A DNA stretch of 64,000 bases from Setoptus koraiensis. Taxonomy: Eukaryota > Arthropoda. The notes beneath the pieces were generated by a model. It ran no database searches and was not told the DNA's origin. It saw nothing but the letters and a program-made list of their open reading frames with translations. The stretch covers positions 1,488,001 through 1,552,000 of the forward strand of contig CM106586.1 of NCBI GenBank assembly GCA_048013815.1. Reading direction: 5' to 3'. This document shows positions 1 through 10,539 of this stretch, one piece after another. Each line of letters begins with the position of its first letter. Position 1 is the first letter of the stretch. Position numbers and translations under genes: made by a program.

Positions 1-716
1 AATGCACCCATTGTTAATAACCGATAGAATGAGTGCCGTAGTGCAACCTCTAGAAAGAAGGCATCGTGATTTAATGTTAACCAATGCAGACCGGGTATAA
101 GACCACTAACGCCAAATAATATAAATACAGATACCCTAATCCAGCGATATTGTTTTAAACTAAATTTGTCTTGCATGAGAATGTTGATGCCAATTAAACC
201 AAATGTAACGACGCTAAACAAATAGAACGCCTTCAACGTGGGATGCTGATAAAAGCCATAATGAATCCAGGGGACAAATGAGAATGTTATCAATGATATA
301 ATACCACAATAATCCATTCTGCTGCATATTTTAGAGACATTCTCCGAATGGCAATTGAACGTGTGATATAATGTGGACATTATGTGACAAACAGTGGCAC
401 TTAATAAAAACAATCCTATAACCCATCTGTCTAATGGTGGCAATATTGAATGATATAATTGAAAGCACAAGTTGGCAAAGTAGAGGCCACCAATTAAATG
501 TGTCCATATATTTACAGTTTCGTTGTGTAGTTGAAATATAGATCTAGTGCATATTAGAAATGAATAAGTTGGTCTTCTATGGCCACAATGTAGAAATTTA
601 TTGTCACCTAACCATTCCGGTTGTTCCTTGAATTCGGTAGTTGAGCATTCTGCTTTGGCAAATTCCTTTATTAACTGAAACGCGGTGTGTTTGGTCTTGA
701 AGGCCAGGCTGTGCAT
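1..716 (-). CDS. PAQR3: PAQR-family seven-transmembrane receptor (PAQR3-like), 3' part missing
   Basis: The minus strand is open from an ATG at 716 to the left edge, giving 238 residues with the C-terminus outside the window. Seen: family landmarks HNETVNIWTHL near residues 68-78, a YHTFNCHSE segment after the second membrane span, a DY motif (MDYCG), and GLIPGLHW, plus at least five hydrophobic spans. PAQR proteins are seven-span membrane proteins of the adiponectin/progestin receptor family. PAQR3 sits in the Golgi and tethers Raf kinase. The SNETVNIW-like, SCH-like and VIPTLHW-like segments fit PAQR3 better than adiponectin receptors, but the exact paralogue is inferred. No intron is visible in this part. 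Confidence 0.83.
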   Translation of the reverse strand, partial: MHSLAFKTKHTAFQLIKEFAKAECSTTEFKEQPEWLGDNKFLHCGHRRPTYSFLICTRSIFQLHNETVNIWTHLIGGLYFANLCFQLYHSILPPLDRWVIGLFLLSATVCHIMSTLYHTFNCHSENVSKICSRMDYCGIISLITFSFVPWIHYGFYQHPTLKAFYLFSVVTFGLIGINILMQDKFSLKQYRWIRVSVFILFGVSGLIPGLHWLTLNHDAFFLEVALRHSFYRLLTMGA

Positions 717-2803
717 GTCGACGCCTCTCAATTGGGTTGGTTAGATAAGTTTCTATAGTTATTAGGCTGAGGTCGGTTGTTAAAATTGGTTTAGATCGGT
801 TTTTGGCTGTTTGTATGTGATCTAATTGGTTTATAACGGTTACTCGTTTGTTTGTATTTGTGTGTTTAAGTCGGCCTGATTTATCTACTATTAATATTAA
901 TACTCTATGATAATATAGAATTAATTGTTTCAGAAATAATTGTGTCAGTTGATGTGTGAGTGTGTGTGTGTTTGTGGCACAACATCAAGAGTAACAAGTG
1001 CTGGCAAGAAGTTGATGAAGATAATGATAACACGGCGACGATCCGTGCATTTGGCGTGCTCGAATCTAAATGGCAAACAGAAACATTGTGCACGGTGTTA
1101 TATAATGTTAATTTGGTGTTTTTGTGGTTATTATTATTAGTGTCGTCGTCGTCGTTGTCGTAGTTGCTGTTGCTGTTGCTGTTGTTATTGTTGCCTCTAT
1201 GGTTGAATGTAAACTAAATTAATATTATTAATGCTGCTGGTCTTATGGCATATGCTATAGTGACTGTGGCGGGATCTATGGCATTTAACGCAGCTACTCG
1301 ACGGCTTGTTACATTACACACACACACACACACACACGCTCACACACACACAGACTCACACACAGAGCTACTTTACATGCGATGTGTAACTACTATACAT
1401 TAGATCTCTGTTTTTAATCGCATTTCATCGTCTCTCTGTAGCTGGCGTTGTTGTTGTGTTGTTGTCGTCATCGACAATGTTTTGTTGTTGTTATACAAAC
1501 ATAAAGTAAATGATGAAAGAATCGTTGCTGTTATTCTTCATACATCTATTTATCTGGCAACTATACGTTAAAACTTGAACACAAATATAGCATGGAATTT
1601 ATCTATTAACTAGTATGAGAGAGTGTATTTACCTACTAAATGTTTAAGCAAGTCTCGAGACAGCACCGAGTGCCGCCGGCCACAGATCGTCGTGAAGAAG
1701 AACAAGAATTAGAGAGGAAGGTGATGACGGCCATTGCTCACTCAAGCTCACGAACAAACGAACATATTGTTGACATTGCCTAATGCCAACATCAAGTGCT
1801 CACCAATCTAAAAAAAGCCACACGTTCAACTACTTGTTAATGAGCCAATAAGCTGATAATATTAATAATAACAATAATATCACGATCACATAGACATCAA
1901 CGAGTGCCATTTAGATATTTACACAGCAACTTTGTTGTCAGAAACGCTCACTTGAGGAAGCTACTTGGTTTCGTTTTGCCGGCATCAGGCCAATCGGCAA
2001 GTCGCTAGTAACGTACAGAGAATGTTTTTATTTTTATAAAAGAAAGCACAAGCCTCAAACGAGACACTGTGTCTGGTTTTAAGCGTCTTCTGCAATCCAC
2101 AGAGCCGCTCAACAGCTCCGATTGCTCTGAGGTGAGCAGCAAACAACATGATCACTTATCACACGAGCCAACAGGAAACTTGTATGCATATTGATTTCAT
2201 TTACTTTACACAACTTCATACGCAACAACTACTGTTGTAACAAGCTGCACTGAAGTGAACAAGTGCTCAATAGAGTGCGAGAGCAAAGAGTTGCAACAAC
2301 AACAAAGAGCAGCAGTAACAACAAGTTCTTACGTAACTAAAGCAGAAATCAATACATGAGTGCTGCTGCGAGTGGCATACGACTTTCTTGCTCTATGTCT
2401 ACAACACTACTCAAGTTTAGATTGCATATTGCCGTGCTTCAAGTAGAATAGACGGAGCACACAGCGATGCTAAGGGCATATCCATTGGGGTGCGAGGCAG
2501 CGCCACCATGGCGTGTAGTGCGTTTATGCGGTCATTTCCTGCCATCTGATTAATTAAGTAGAGACAGTATTGCTACAAGAGTGCGCCATATTGCTACAAT
2601 TATCAAGTCTTATAGATTAGATTAAAGAATTTTTCGGGTACTGAAGCGAATAGCGCCAAACTCTGATTTTAACTCCAAACTATTGTTTGGACAAGGTAAC
2701 TGCACCGACTGCCACATCTCGATCGAACGCAGCGCCCTGTATGCCCCCTTAAATATGTATGTGAAAAAGATCGTACATTGAAGCGTTATATATCTACAAT
2801 CGA
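717..2803. other. Intergenic: PAQR upstream region with simple repeats and one repeat copy
   Basis: No coding region is supported. It holds short GT/GTT/GTC-rich tracts around 950-1200, a broken CA tract at 1315-1363, and the left member of a dispersed 340-base repeat (2003-2340). The PAQR promoter should lie just right of 716. The 3' end of the LRR gene is at 2804. Confidence 0.6.
2003..2340 (+). repeat. Dispersed repeat, left copy
   Basis: This stretch is clearly similar along its length, with small indels, to 26346-26699 in the same orientation. Shared landmarks include AGTAACGTACAGAGA, AACATGATCACTTATCACAC and a CAACAACAACAAAGAGCAGC run near the right end. I see no terminal inverted repeats, no obvious target duplication and no open frame, so the family is unknown. 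It could be a mobile element or a copied upstream region. Confidence 0.75.
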
Positions 2804-5800
2804 TTACATACTCGATAGTAGTTTATTATACCGAGAATATACAAAAAATATACAACTCAACATAATCACTTGCAACAAAGTTCCTATCTGTATGTTTCTA
2901 CAAGTCGACGCTGTCAAAGGTTCTGACATATCAAGTCGCAGCAAGGTTCCCAAATCGACACAATTCATTTTATCTTTGTTTGTCTGAATTACATCCTTTG
3001 TCTCTGGGGATATGCATACTATATAAGCTGCATCGGGATCAACATCTTCTAGTATATAGTTCCTCCGATCATATGGTATTCTTATGACGGTCTTTAGTTT
3101 TGAGCCATTCTCCTCATCTCTAACACTATTGTCAATTTTTTCCTTAGTTAATAAGAATCCAGTTATATCTGTACTGGCGTCCATTACGTTCCAACCAATT
3201 CTAATAGCATTTCTTCCATCATAATAAGATTCTGCTCCAGAGAATTGTATTGGCAGGCGTAGCTTCTTATATCTATCGACCTCCTCGATCAAATGTTGAT
3301 CACATGTGAGATCTGGTGGATTGGTGATCAACATGTCCAATATGGACTTACCTGCCAACGACTCAGGCATCTTACAAGTATAGTCAGAGACAGTCTTGAA
3401 TAATGTTTTCGAATGCGCTATTTCGTTAGGATTTAAGTTGGGTCTAGTTCCGTTGGTATTAACAATCCATGCCAGAAACGGAAGAATATCACATGTGCAA
3501 TCTAATGGATTGCTCTTGAGATCGATAATAATACCTTTCTTGATCCACTTGACAACTTCATGATGCAAAGTATCAATCCTATTGTTGGACAAATCGAGGT
3601 GGGACAATTGTTGCATTCTATCGAATTCCTTTGGAGTTATCATCGTTATCTTGTTGTTGCTTAATATAAGCTCGGACAGGTTTCTGAGATTTCCGTTAAA
3701 AATCCCTTCCTTGAGATCTCTCAATTTATTGTGAGAAAGATCGAGGTAACGCAAAGATGATATATTGCCTATGACTTGAGGGTATATCTCATTCAATATA
3801 TTATTCTTCAAACTAAGCCACTCGAGTTTCTGCATACCATTATCGAAGTTATTTGTCAATATTCCTATAAGGTTATAACTTAGATCAAGATACTTTAGCT
3901 TGAATGGAATGTATTGTGAAGACAAAAAAGTTTTTTCCGTTATCAATGATAATCTATTATGGCTTAGATTTAAAGCTTCCAATGACAATAAATCCTCCAG
4001 AGCAGACCTTGTTCGATTCTCAACCTTGATAAGTTGATTATGAGAGAGATCTAAATTTTGTAATGAAACCATGGTAGAGAAGGTCTCTGGTGAAATCTCC
4101 ATGATATTGTTGTGGCTAAGATTTAATCTTAATAGTTGCAACATGCCCTCAAAAGCAAAATCGGATAGACTTGTTATATTATTATATTCAAGTTGCAACT
4201 CAAATACTATGGGTAATGTGCCAAAAGCTTTTCTGGTTAATTTGTTAATATTATTACCATCCAATCGTAGAAATTGTAAAGATGATAGATCCTTCAATGC
4301 ATTCACTGGTACAATAGTAATGTTGTTGTGACTCAAAGATAAAGTGTTGAGGGCTAGTAGTGTAGAAAATGTGCTATCTTCAATAGTGGATATTCTGTTA
4401 TAATCCAAATACAGCTCAAGTAATGAGTTCAGTGATGGAAATGAAGTTCTACTGAGTTGACCGATTTCATTGTGCTCTAAGTGAATTCTATTCAACGCAA
4501 CGGAGACGGGGAACATCTTTTTCAATTTGTTATAACTTATGTTTAAAGTCTTCATAGAAATCAAGCCAGACAAGCTTCCCGAACCAACATCAACTAAATT
4601 ATTATGGCTCAAATCCAATTCTAATAGCGTTGGAGAGTTACCAATACCCCCAAATCCAAGTCTTCTCAATGAATTATAGCTCATGTTGAAACTCCTTATA
4701 CTTTTAAGTCTTTCCATAAAACTACCTGAAACTTGAGAGATGTTATTATAACTAGCATCGACGATACTCAATTCATAGAGAGATTTGGTTGTGAATGACT
4801 TCTTATTGAACTCAGTTATTTGATTATGGCTAATATCAAGGAGTCTGATACCAGTCAGGTTCCCAATTGGCACTTTACTAATATCAGATATTAGATTATA
4901 AGAGAGGTTTAGTTCTGCGCAGTCTGATTGATCAAAGGCTAGACTAGACAGACCGTCATCAATTAAATTGTGGGATAAATCTAGCTTTGTGATGTTGGCA
5001 ATCTCATGAAATGCGTGATAATAAACTCTGCTAATCTTGTTATGGCTGAGATCTATGGCAACTGAATAAATACCTTTGAAAGCGTCAGTGGAAATATTGA
5101 CAATTTGATTTTGGGACAGATCTATAGTATCTAACCACTCTAGACTTTTGAATGTTTCCGGTAGAATAGTTTGAAGAGAATTTTGTGCTAGATAGATCCT
5201 TTTAATTCTAGTAGTGGGTGAAAAGGTGTTTTTAGCTATTTCACGAATGAAATTTCCATTCATGTTTATCTCTTTTAAGAAACGTACACTCTTTAGGAGA
5301 TAAGTGTCAATATCTTCAAATTTGTTGAAGGACAGGTCGAGAGAATATAATTTAGCATTACGTGCAAATATAGAACGAGGTATAGTTGATAATTGGTTAT
5401 TGGCTATGATAAGAGTTTCCAGATTAGTTAGCTCGTTGAAATCTTGACGATCAAGTGAGGCTATCCTATTATAAGATATATCCAGTAATTTCAATCTCCT
5501 ACCGAATGCGAATAAATTCTTCTCTATTTTTGTCAATTCATTGTGATCCAATAATAGCTTCTCTAAATTTGATAATCCATTAAAAGAGCCTTTAGTTAGT
5601 CTAGATAATCTATTGTGCGATAGATACAATTCGGTGAGATTGCTGAGCTTTGAGAAGGCATTATCATCAATCGATGAAATCAAATTTGTAGATAGACTAA
5701 GCAATCTCAAATTGATTAGATGAGCAATCGTTTCTGATGGTACCGAATGTAGTAGATTTGCATTAAGATTTAATGTTTGCAAATTTTTGGCAAGCTCAGG

Positions 5801-6196
5801 AGAGATAGAATCGGCCTCAATAGATTTCAAACTAGAATTCCTCACATCTAATTGTCTAGCTGTTTTATGAAAATTTTGATATGCTGTATCATTTAGAATG
5901 GGTCCAAATAGATGACTTATGGACGAGTTGTCAATCATCAGATGTTCAATAGGTAGATGTAGATTCTTGAGTGAAGTAGAAAGTAGAGCTAAGTTTAAAT
6001 TGCTACACCGAATTTGTAAGCCCAATGTACCATTAAAGCACGTACATGGATAAATAGGCCTACTATCCTTTGGACAAATGACATCACAGGCTATCTGGTT
6101 GGCTAAAATTATAGTTAGCCATATAATGTAAATAAATGTTGTTGTGCAATAATGATAGATTGGCCTAAATATGCCATATTTATCGTAGTATTTCAT
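2804..6196 (-). CDS. Large leucine-rich-repeat cell-surface protein (chaoptin/artichoke-like)
   Basis: An intronless frame of 1130 residues. A hydrophobic signal segment (about 20-37) is followed by a cysteine cap (CPKDSRPIYPCTC) and then about 30 tandem leucine-rich repeats of 24 residues, with the pattern LxxLxLSxNxI, from about 90 to 890. A C-terminal LRR cap (NPLDCTC...C...C) ends near 980. A fibronectin-III-like segment follows (about 990-1085), then a hydrophobic stretch near the end (IGTLLQVIMLSCIFF), so the protein is membrane-bound or GPI-linked. Many N-glycosylation sequons are present. Such arthropod proteins (chaoptin, artichoke, connectin) act in cell adhesion or the apical matrix. 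The exact orthologue is not certain. The first ATG has a signal peptide behind it and fits as the start. Confidence 0.88.
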   Translation of the reverse strand: MKYYDKYGIFRPIYHYCTTTFIYIIWLTIILANQIACDVICPKDSRPIYPCTCFNGTLGLQIRCSNLNLALLSTSLKNLHLPIEHLMIDNSSISHLFGPILNDTAYQNFHKTARQLDVRNSSLKSIEADSISPELAKNLQTLNLNANLLHSVPSETIAHLINLRLLSLSTNLISSIDDNAFSKLSNLTELYLSHNRLSRLTKGSFNGLSNLEKLLLDHNELTKIEKNLFAFGRRLKLLDISYNRIASLDRQDFNELTNLETLIIANNQLSTIPRSIFARNAKLYSLDLSFNKFEDIDTYLLKSVRFLKEINMNGNFIREIAKNTFSPTTRIKRIYLAQNSLQTILPETFKSLEWLDTIDLSQNQIVNISTDAFKGIYSVAIDLSHNKISRVYYHAFHEIANITKLDLSHNLIDDGLSSLAFDQSDCAELNLSYNLISDISKVPIGNLTGIRLLDISHNQITEFNKKSFTTKSLYELSIVDASYNNISQVSGSFMERLKSIRSFNMSYNSLRRLGFGGIGNSPTLLELDLSHNNLVDVGSGSLSGLISMKTLNISYNKLKKMFPVSVALNRIHLEHNEIGQLSRTSFPSLNSLLELYLDYNRISTIEDSTFSTLLALNTLSLSHNNITIVPVNALKDLSSLQFLRLDGNNINKLTRKAFGTLPIVFELQLEYNNITSLSDFAFEGMLQLLRLNLSHNNIMEISPETFSTMVSLQNLDLSHNQLIKVENRTRSALEDLLSLEALNLSHNRLSLITEKTFLSSQYIPFKLKYLDLSYNLIGILTNNFDNGMQKLEWLSLKNNILNEIYPQVIGNISSLRYLDLSHNKLRDLKEGIFNGNLRNLSELILSNNKITMITPKEFDRMQQLSHLDLSNNRIDTLHHEVVKWIKKGIIIDLKSNPLDCTCDILPFLAWIVNTNGTRPNLNPNEIAHSKTLFKTVSDYTCKMPESLAGKSILDMLITNPPDLTCDQHLIEEVDRYKKLRLPIQFSGAESYYDGRNAIRIGWNVMDASTDITGFLLTKEKIDNSVRDEENGSKLKTVIRIPYDRRNYILEDVDPDAAYIVCISPETKDVIQTNKDKMNCVDLGTLLRLDMSEPLTASTCRNIQIGTLLQVIMLSCIFFVYSRYNKLLSSM

Positions 6197-6219
6197 CGCG
6201 GCATAAATTTCCTATAGTA

Positions 6220-6276
6220 TTGTTTTTAGCAGGAATGGCGTTTATCGTACTAGAACTGCATCTATTTGCTGTACAA
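6220..6276 (-). pseudogene. Short copy of the 3' end of the neighbouring zinc-binding gene
   Basis: This piece resembles 6758-6811, which is the last codons and 3' flank of the RNF180/DUSP12-type gene. Both contain TAGAACTGCAT/TTGAACTGCAT followed by TTGCTGTA. It is too short to code for anything alone and lies about 500 bases from its parent. It suggests a small local duplication. Confidence 0.45.
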
Positions 6277-6314
6277 TGAGGCTCCCTCAAATGTCACTTC
6301 CCCAATAGCCTAGA

Positions 6315-6565
6315 AGCCTATAATTAACAGATATTGCGTCAACTGGTCCACTCACCCTTGAAATGGCCATTTCATTCGGCTGACGTTGATATAAATCCTG
6401 GCTCTTGCATTCTCTGAATATATCTTGCACTATATTTATAATTTCTTCGAATGTTTTAGTGATTTAATTTCTTTTATATATCACCTTATCTACTGCATAT
6501 TGATCCGATTGATACATTGATAATATTTCATTTTCATTCATAAATCGGAGCCTATGTGATGATAA
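6315..6565 (-). pseudogene. Decayed copy of MAB21 exon 1
   Basis: About 250 bases match 18841-19095, the conserved end of MAB21 exon 1 plus adjoining intron. Recognisable translated pieces are MNENE, QYAVDKV and EEIINIVQDIF. Compared with the parent it has an in-frame stop (CAA to TAA) and loses bases where the parent reads EVEIQEPRF. The splice donor (GTGAGTGG) and the following intron bases are retained, so this is a DNA-level duplication and not a processed copy. No other MAB21 exon is found nearby. Confidence 0.85.
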
Positions 6566-6778
6566 TGATTATCATCGACACTCGGTGCCTGTTGCACGAT
6601 CCATGGATTCCCACTTTCTCTCTTTCTTTTTGTGATAGCTTTCGAAAGAGAGTAAAGTCAACGTTCCAGATTATCCAGATTGGTAATTATGTTAGGTTCA
6701 ATATAGACCTTTTTTTAATTTTGCCCTAAAAATTGACGTATGAGAGGTTCTTAATGTATCTTTTTGCAGAGATGGCTT

Positions 6779-7612
6779 TTACTGTGTTTGAACTGCATTT
6801 AATTGCTGTATTGTTATTAATTGCTGTAAACTCAATGAATCTACTCGACTCCGACCAATTTGAATGGGTGGCAGAACATATTGATCACAATCACATTTAA
6901 CACTATTGATGAAATTAAATGTACCAATACGAGCTATACAGTCATCCTTTTTACATTTGATGCGCCCTTTTAACCAACGAGCTTTATCTATTTGCTCTTT
7001 TATCCAGGTAGGTATATTTCGTTCATCGATGAATAACAGATCTTGCTTTTTGCTTGCACAATCGTCAATAGCCAAATTTACTGAGCTAGTTAACAAGCCT
7101 TCAGTGTTTGGTGGTGTTGACCCACTAGTGGATGTACTACTACTATTGAACAAAAATGGGCTTGTTGCTAGTGAACAGCCAACGCTACTACCACCATCTT
7201 GACTACTAAAATTGCTTTCCAACTGCCCAGTGGTGGCGTTTCTTGACTGTTGTGTGATATCAATGATCTTACTAACAAATCTGGTCTTAGTAAAAGCAGA
7301 ATCGGGGGCAGTGTCTTGTAAGTCTGCCGTTGTTGTTGCTGATGGTGTTGCTAATGTTGATGTGGTGGTAGAAGTGGTCGGAGTTGTGCTTGCTGTTGTT
7401 GTTGGCAAGCGGTCTAAGCTTGTGGGAGTTGGTGGTTCACTTATGGTCTCAGTCAATTCATCCGAGTTAACGGTATTACTACTACCAGTAGTAGTGGTGG
7501 CCGTGATAGAATCAAGAACCTGTTTCGTATGTGAATCTATGAGATGGCTACTATCGAACAGAGTTGTACGACACCGTTGACACTTGAATAAGAGATTTTC
7601 ATTGGCTCCCAT
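6779..7612 (-). CDS. RNF180/DUSP12-type zinc-binding protein without RING or phosphatase domain
   Basis: A single-exon protein of 277 residues. It has an N-terminal LLFKCQRCRTTLFDS zinc-ligand pair (about 7-21), a long Thr/Ser-rich low-complexity middle (about 35-185), and a C-terminal block (about 198-262) with PTWIKEQIDKARW, GRIKCKKDDC, ARIGTFNF, KCDCDQYV and PPIQIGRSRVD. This split C-x2-C ... C-x-C arrangement is shared by the N-terminal half of RNF180 (Rines) and the C-terminal zinc domain of DUSP12. The WI...KARW and ARIGTFNF pieces look most like RNF180. Human RNF180 goes on to a RING E3 domain, and no RING is seen here, so ligase activity cannot be claimed. The start ATG is directly before the first conserved block. 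Confidence 0.72.
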   Translation of the reverse strand: MGANENLLFKCQRCRTTLFDSSHLIDSHTKQVLDSITATTTTGSSNTVNSDELTETISEPPTPTSLDRLPTTTASTTPTTSTTTSTLATPSATTTADLQDTAPDSAFTKTRFVSKIIDITQQSRNATTGQLESNFSSQDGGSSVGCSLATSPFLFNSSSTSTSGSTPPNTEGLLTSSVNLAIDDCASKKQDLLFIDERNIPTWIKEQIDKARWLKGRIKCKKDDCIARIGTFNFINSVKCDCDQYVLPPIQIGRSRVDSLSLQQLITIQQLNAVQTQ

Positions 7613-10539
7613 AATTGATGAAGATGACGGTTAATTATGAAAATTCGATTATATATTATTATTATATATAAAATTGGTGTTTATTCTTTTTCTCTGTCAA
7701 GCAATTCTATGTGTATTAATATATAATTGTACAAAAATTATTCTAAATAACACTTGGAATCGTTTGGACAATAATAATAAAATAAAAAATGATAATAATA
7801 TTCTCACCCAAATATATTAAAATGCTGTAATAATCACAACATGTGATCAGTAATCATTGTGCAGTAGCTGCAAATGCGCACTATATTTTATCCTGTGCGA
7901 TGTTGTTCGAATTTGGAGGCACAGTAATCGCACATTGTTTGATCCACATTGCGTGTATAACTCATTCGAGATTGTTATTAGTATATTGGCGCCAGAATGG
8001 TGTTATACTGATTTCCTTTGAATTTTTCTTCTCTATCTGAAAGAATCTCATCAACCATATTTATCAGATAATATACAAACGGATTACGTAACTATTTGTT
8101 ACTAACCACTGACAACAAGCAAGATCAACTAGTCATATTGTTGTCTCATTAAAGGAAGCGTCTTGTTGTCCTGTTGCATGATTCACCTCTATTCAGGCAT
8201 CCCCATCAATCGTTTGTCTCTCTTGAGAAACTTTCATTTCATCAATTCTAATATACAATATACACCTTTACTTTTGTACCGATGTACATATATAAAATGC
8301 AGAACAGTTATAAGACACCCTCATTTAATCTTGATACCACCAAACGATTTTATTCAGTTGTCCTGTGTATATATGCGATAGCTGGTGAGATAATAAAACG
8401 AAACAGAAATTGCTGAGCACCGAAGAGGGCTCGTCAACCATCGACTAACAACTGGCAACTATCAAACTATCAACCATCAAACATTAGCCATCAGACATCA
8501 GTCGTCAGCCATCAGTCATCAGCTATCAACCATCACCATCATCACCATCTATCACTATCACTGTCAACTAACTTATTGTAAACCTCCATGTACGTGAGCC
8601 TCATGAAAGAATGGACAGGGGTTAAAGAAAGAAAAAAGTTCCTTTAGTTTTTCTCTTCTCTTCATCAACAAACAAGAGAATGTTAGATGTTTTAGAGGTA
8701 GAGAGAATGTTCCATGAGGAGGAGGAGGAGGAGTAGGAGGTGACCATAAACAGAATAGCATCAGTTGATCCCACCTAGATAGTAATGTAATGACTGTTGC
8801 TACTACCACCGCCACTACCACTTCTAGTCGACAACCTCAAAGTGGGACATACAAGCCAGCGAGCTTATAAAGAAAGATTGAGTTGAAGAAACAAACAAGC
8901 AAAATAAATAGAATGCTTTGGAAGCGAACCACTCACTACTGCAGTCTACTATATTGACATAATGGTCTTGGGACCAACCATGTGGTCGATAATTCTTCAG
9001 CAACACAATAGATAGATAGAATGGTTAGATATCTCTCTAGTGGTTCTATTTTTCCTGCCTTATACCGATGCATAACTGTAGAAAACAATTACCGCTAGCC
9101 ACCAATAGCATCTAGAACACAAACTTCCATTGCACTGCAAATATCTAGACAAATCCACTTTTTGATTACATTAATAAGAGACATTTGGGGTTAATGTTAT
9201 CTTCTCCATCATTTGGTTGTTATTTTTGTTGTCGTTGTTGTGGATATTTATCTGGATATAACAATAAGCTCTACCCAGACAAACAATTGTATTCGGACAA
9301 TAATTTTGTTGGAATGGTATTGTTAGAATTCATTGCAAGAAAAATAATCACTATCCAACTATCAAAAGTAGTTGTTCTATTATATGAATAGATATGAGTT
9401 TGAGAAGCTTGTCGCTCAATGAGGGACCAATTCAGGTTAGCAATATTTGTCCAAGTTGATTCACAAGCAAACACCCAAGCATATCTAATACATTGTTATA
9501 AGTATTACATTGCACAAAAGAGAATAGATGAAATATTCTTCAAATGGAGGAAATGGTTCTGGCTCTCATAGAAAATAATAATTGTAACTTGTCGCCTTTG
9601 AGTCCCTCACATTATACCCAGTAAAAGTTATCATCGAAACTATGGTTTAAATTATTCCAAAACGTTTTTGCTGGATTTTAAACGAACTGTTCAAATTTAT
9701 TCCGGCGAACAGCTTTTTAAGTTAGTACATATAAATTAAATCAATTCAACTCAACATAAAGGCTTAATGTATTACTAATTTTAGATTACTTCATAAATCA
9801 ACAGGTAAAAGTGATAGAAATTTATCGACAGATGCATCAACATGCCGGTGCACATCGAGGGAAAGGATGTCAGTATTTTTTTCTTTGTAATGATAGAAAT
9901 AGTCCCTTTTTTACTATAAGATTTGTTTATATTGTCCTTATGCAAATAGCTGGCGACAGTCATATTCAACCTGTCCAACATGTCGAAGCTCAACTTCTGT
10001 CAGAACTAAAGTACGCCTTTACATAGCTTTCGTAAACTTGTGAAGCTGGGCCAATTAACACTTATGTTGTATGCTCACAAACATTTTATTCGGTAGTGGC
10101 CATTCTTATAATATTCTAACCGCTCGTTTACTCCAATTATCCCTTTATTAGTAGCGCTAATGAAGATGTCTATATGCTTCTCGCTAGATTGTAAGTGATA
10201 GTATTACAATTTAAAATTAATTAATTGACATGGATCTCTAACAAAGGTTAACTATCATGGTAATAAATAAATATAATTGCTGTGGACGATAACAGTTAAA
10301 CCAGACAAGAGTAATTATTGCGTAAAGATTTGGCTCAAATAAGTGTAAACTTTTCTACTTACTATGTATTAGTTTATGTACATACACAAGATAACACCAT
10401 GACTTGACGTTATTAGATTTGCCTTAATTCGATCTTGGTTAGTTAGTTAATTAGAAAGCATTTAGTTATTAAAAGGTTAAATGATAATGCCAAAGAGCAT
10501 TCGTTACTTTTTTTGCTCTTTATTTCGCATTAATTTGTT
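7613..10539. other. Intergenic, no gene recognised
   Basis: AT-rich DNA with only short frames of no recognisable type. It contains a degenerate CATCA-rich tandem tract at 8440-8566 and short A/T runs. No RNA gene or mobile element could be identified. Confidence 0.5.
8440..8566. repeat. Degenerate CATCA-type tandem repeat
   Basis: A run of variants of a 6-10 base unit (CCATCA, ACATCAG, TCATCAG, CTATCAA) repeats about 15 times with drift. It is noncoding on both strands. Confidence 0.7.

Noticed and set aside
7212-7580. Val-rich 122-codon plus-strand frame
   Set aside because: Shadow of the Thr/Ser-rich middle of the zinc-binding gene on the minus strand.
8573-9006. Two minus-strand frames of 60-82 codons
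   Set aside because: Low-complexity and repeat-derived, without domain or signal features.
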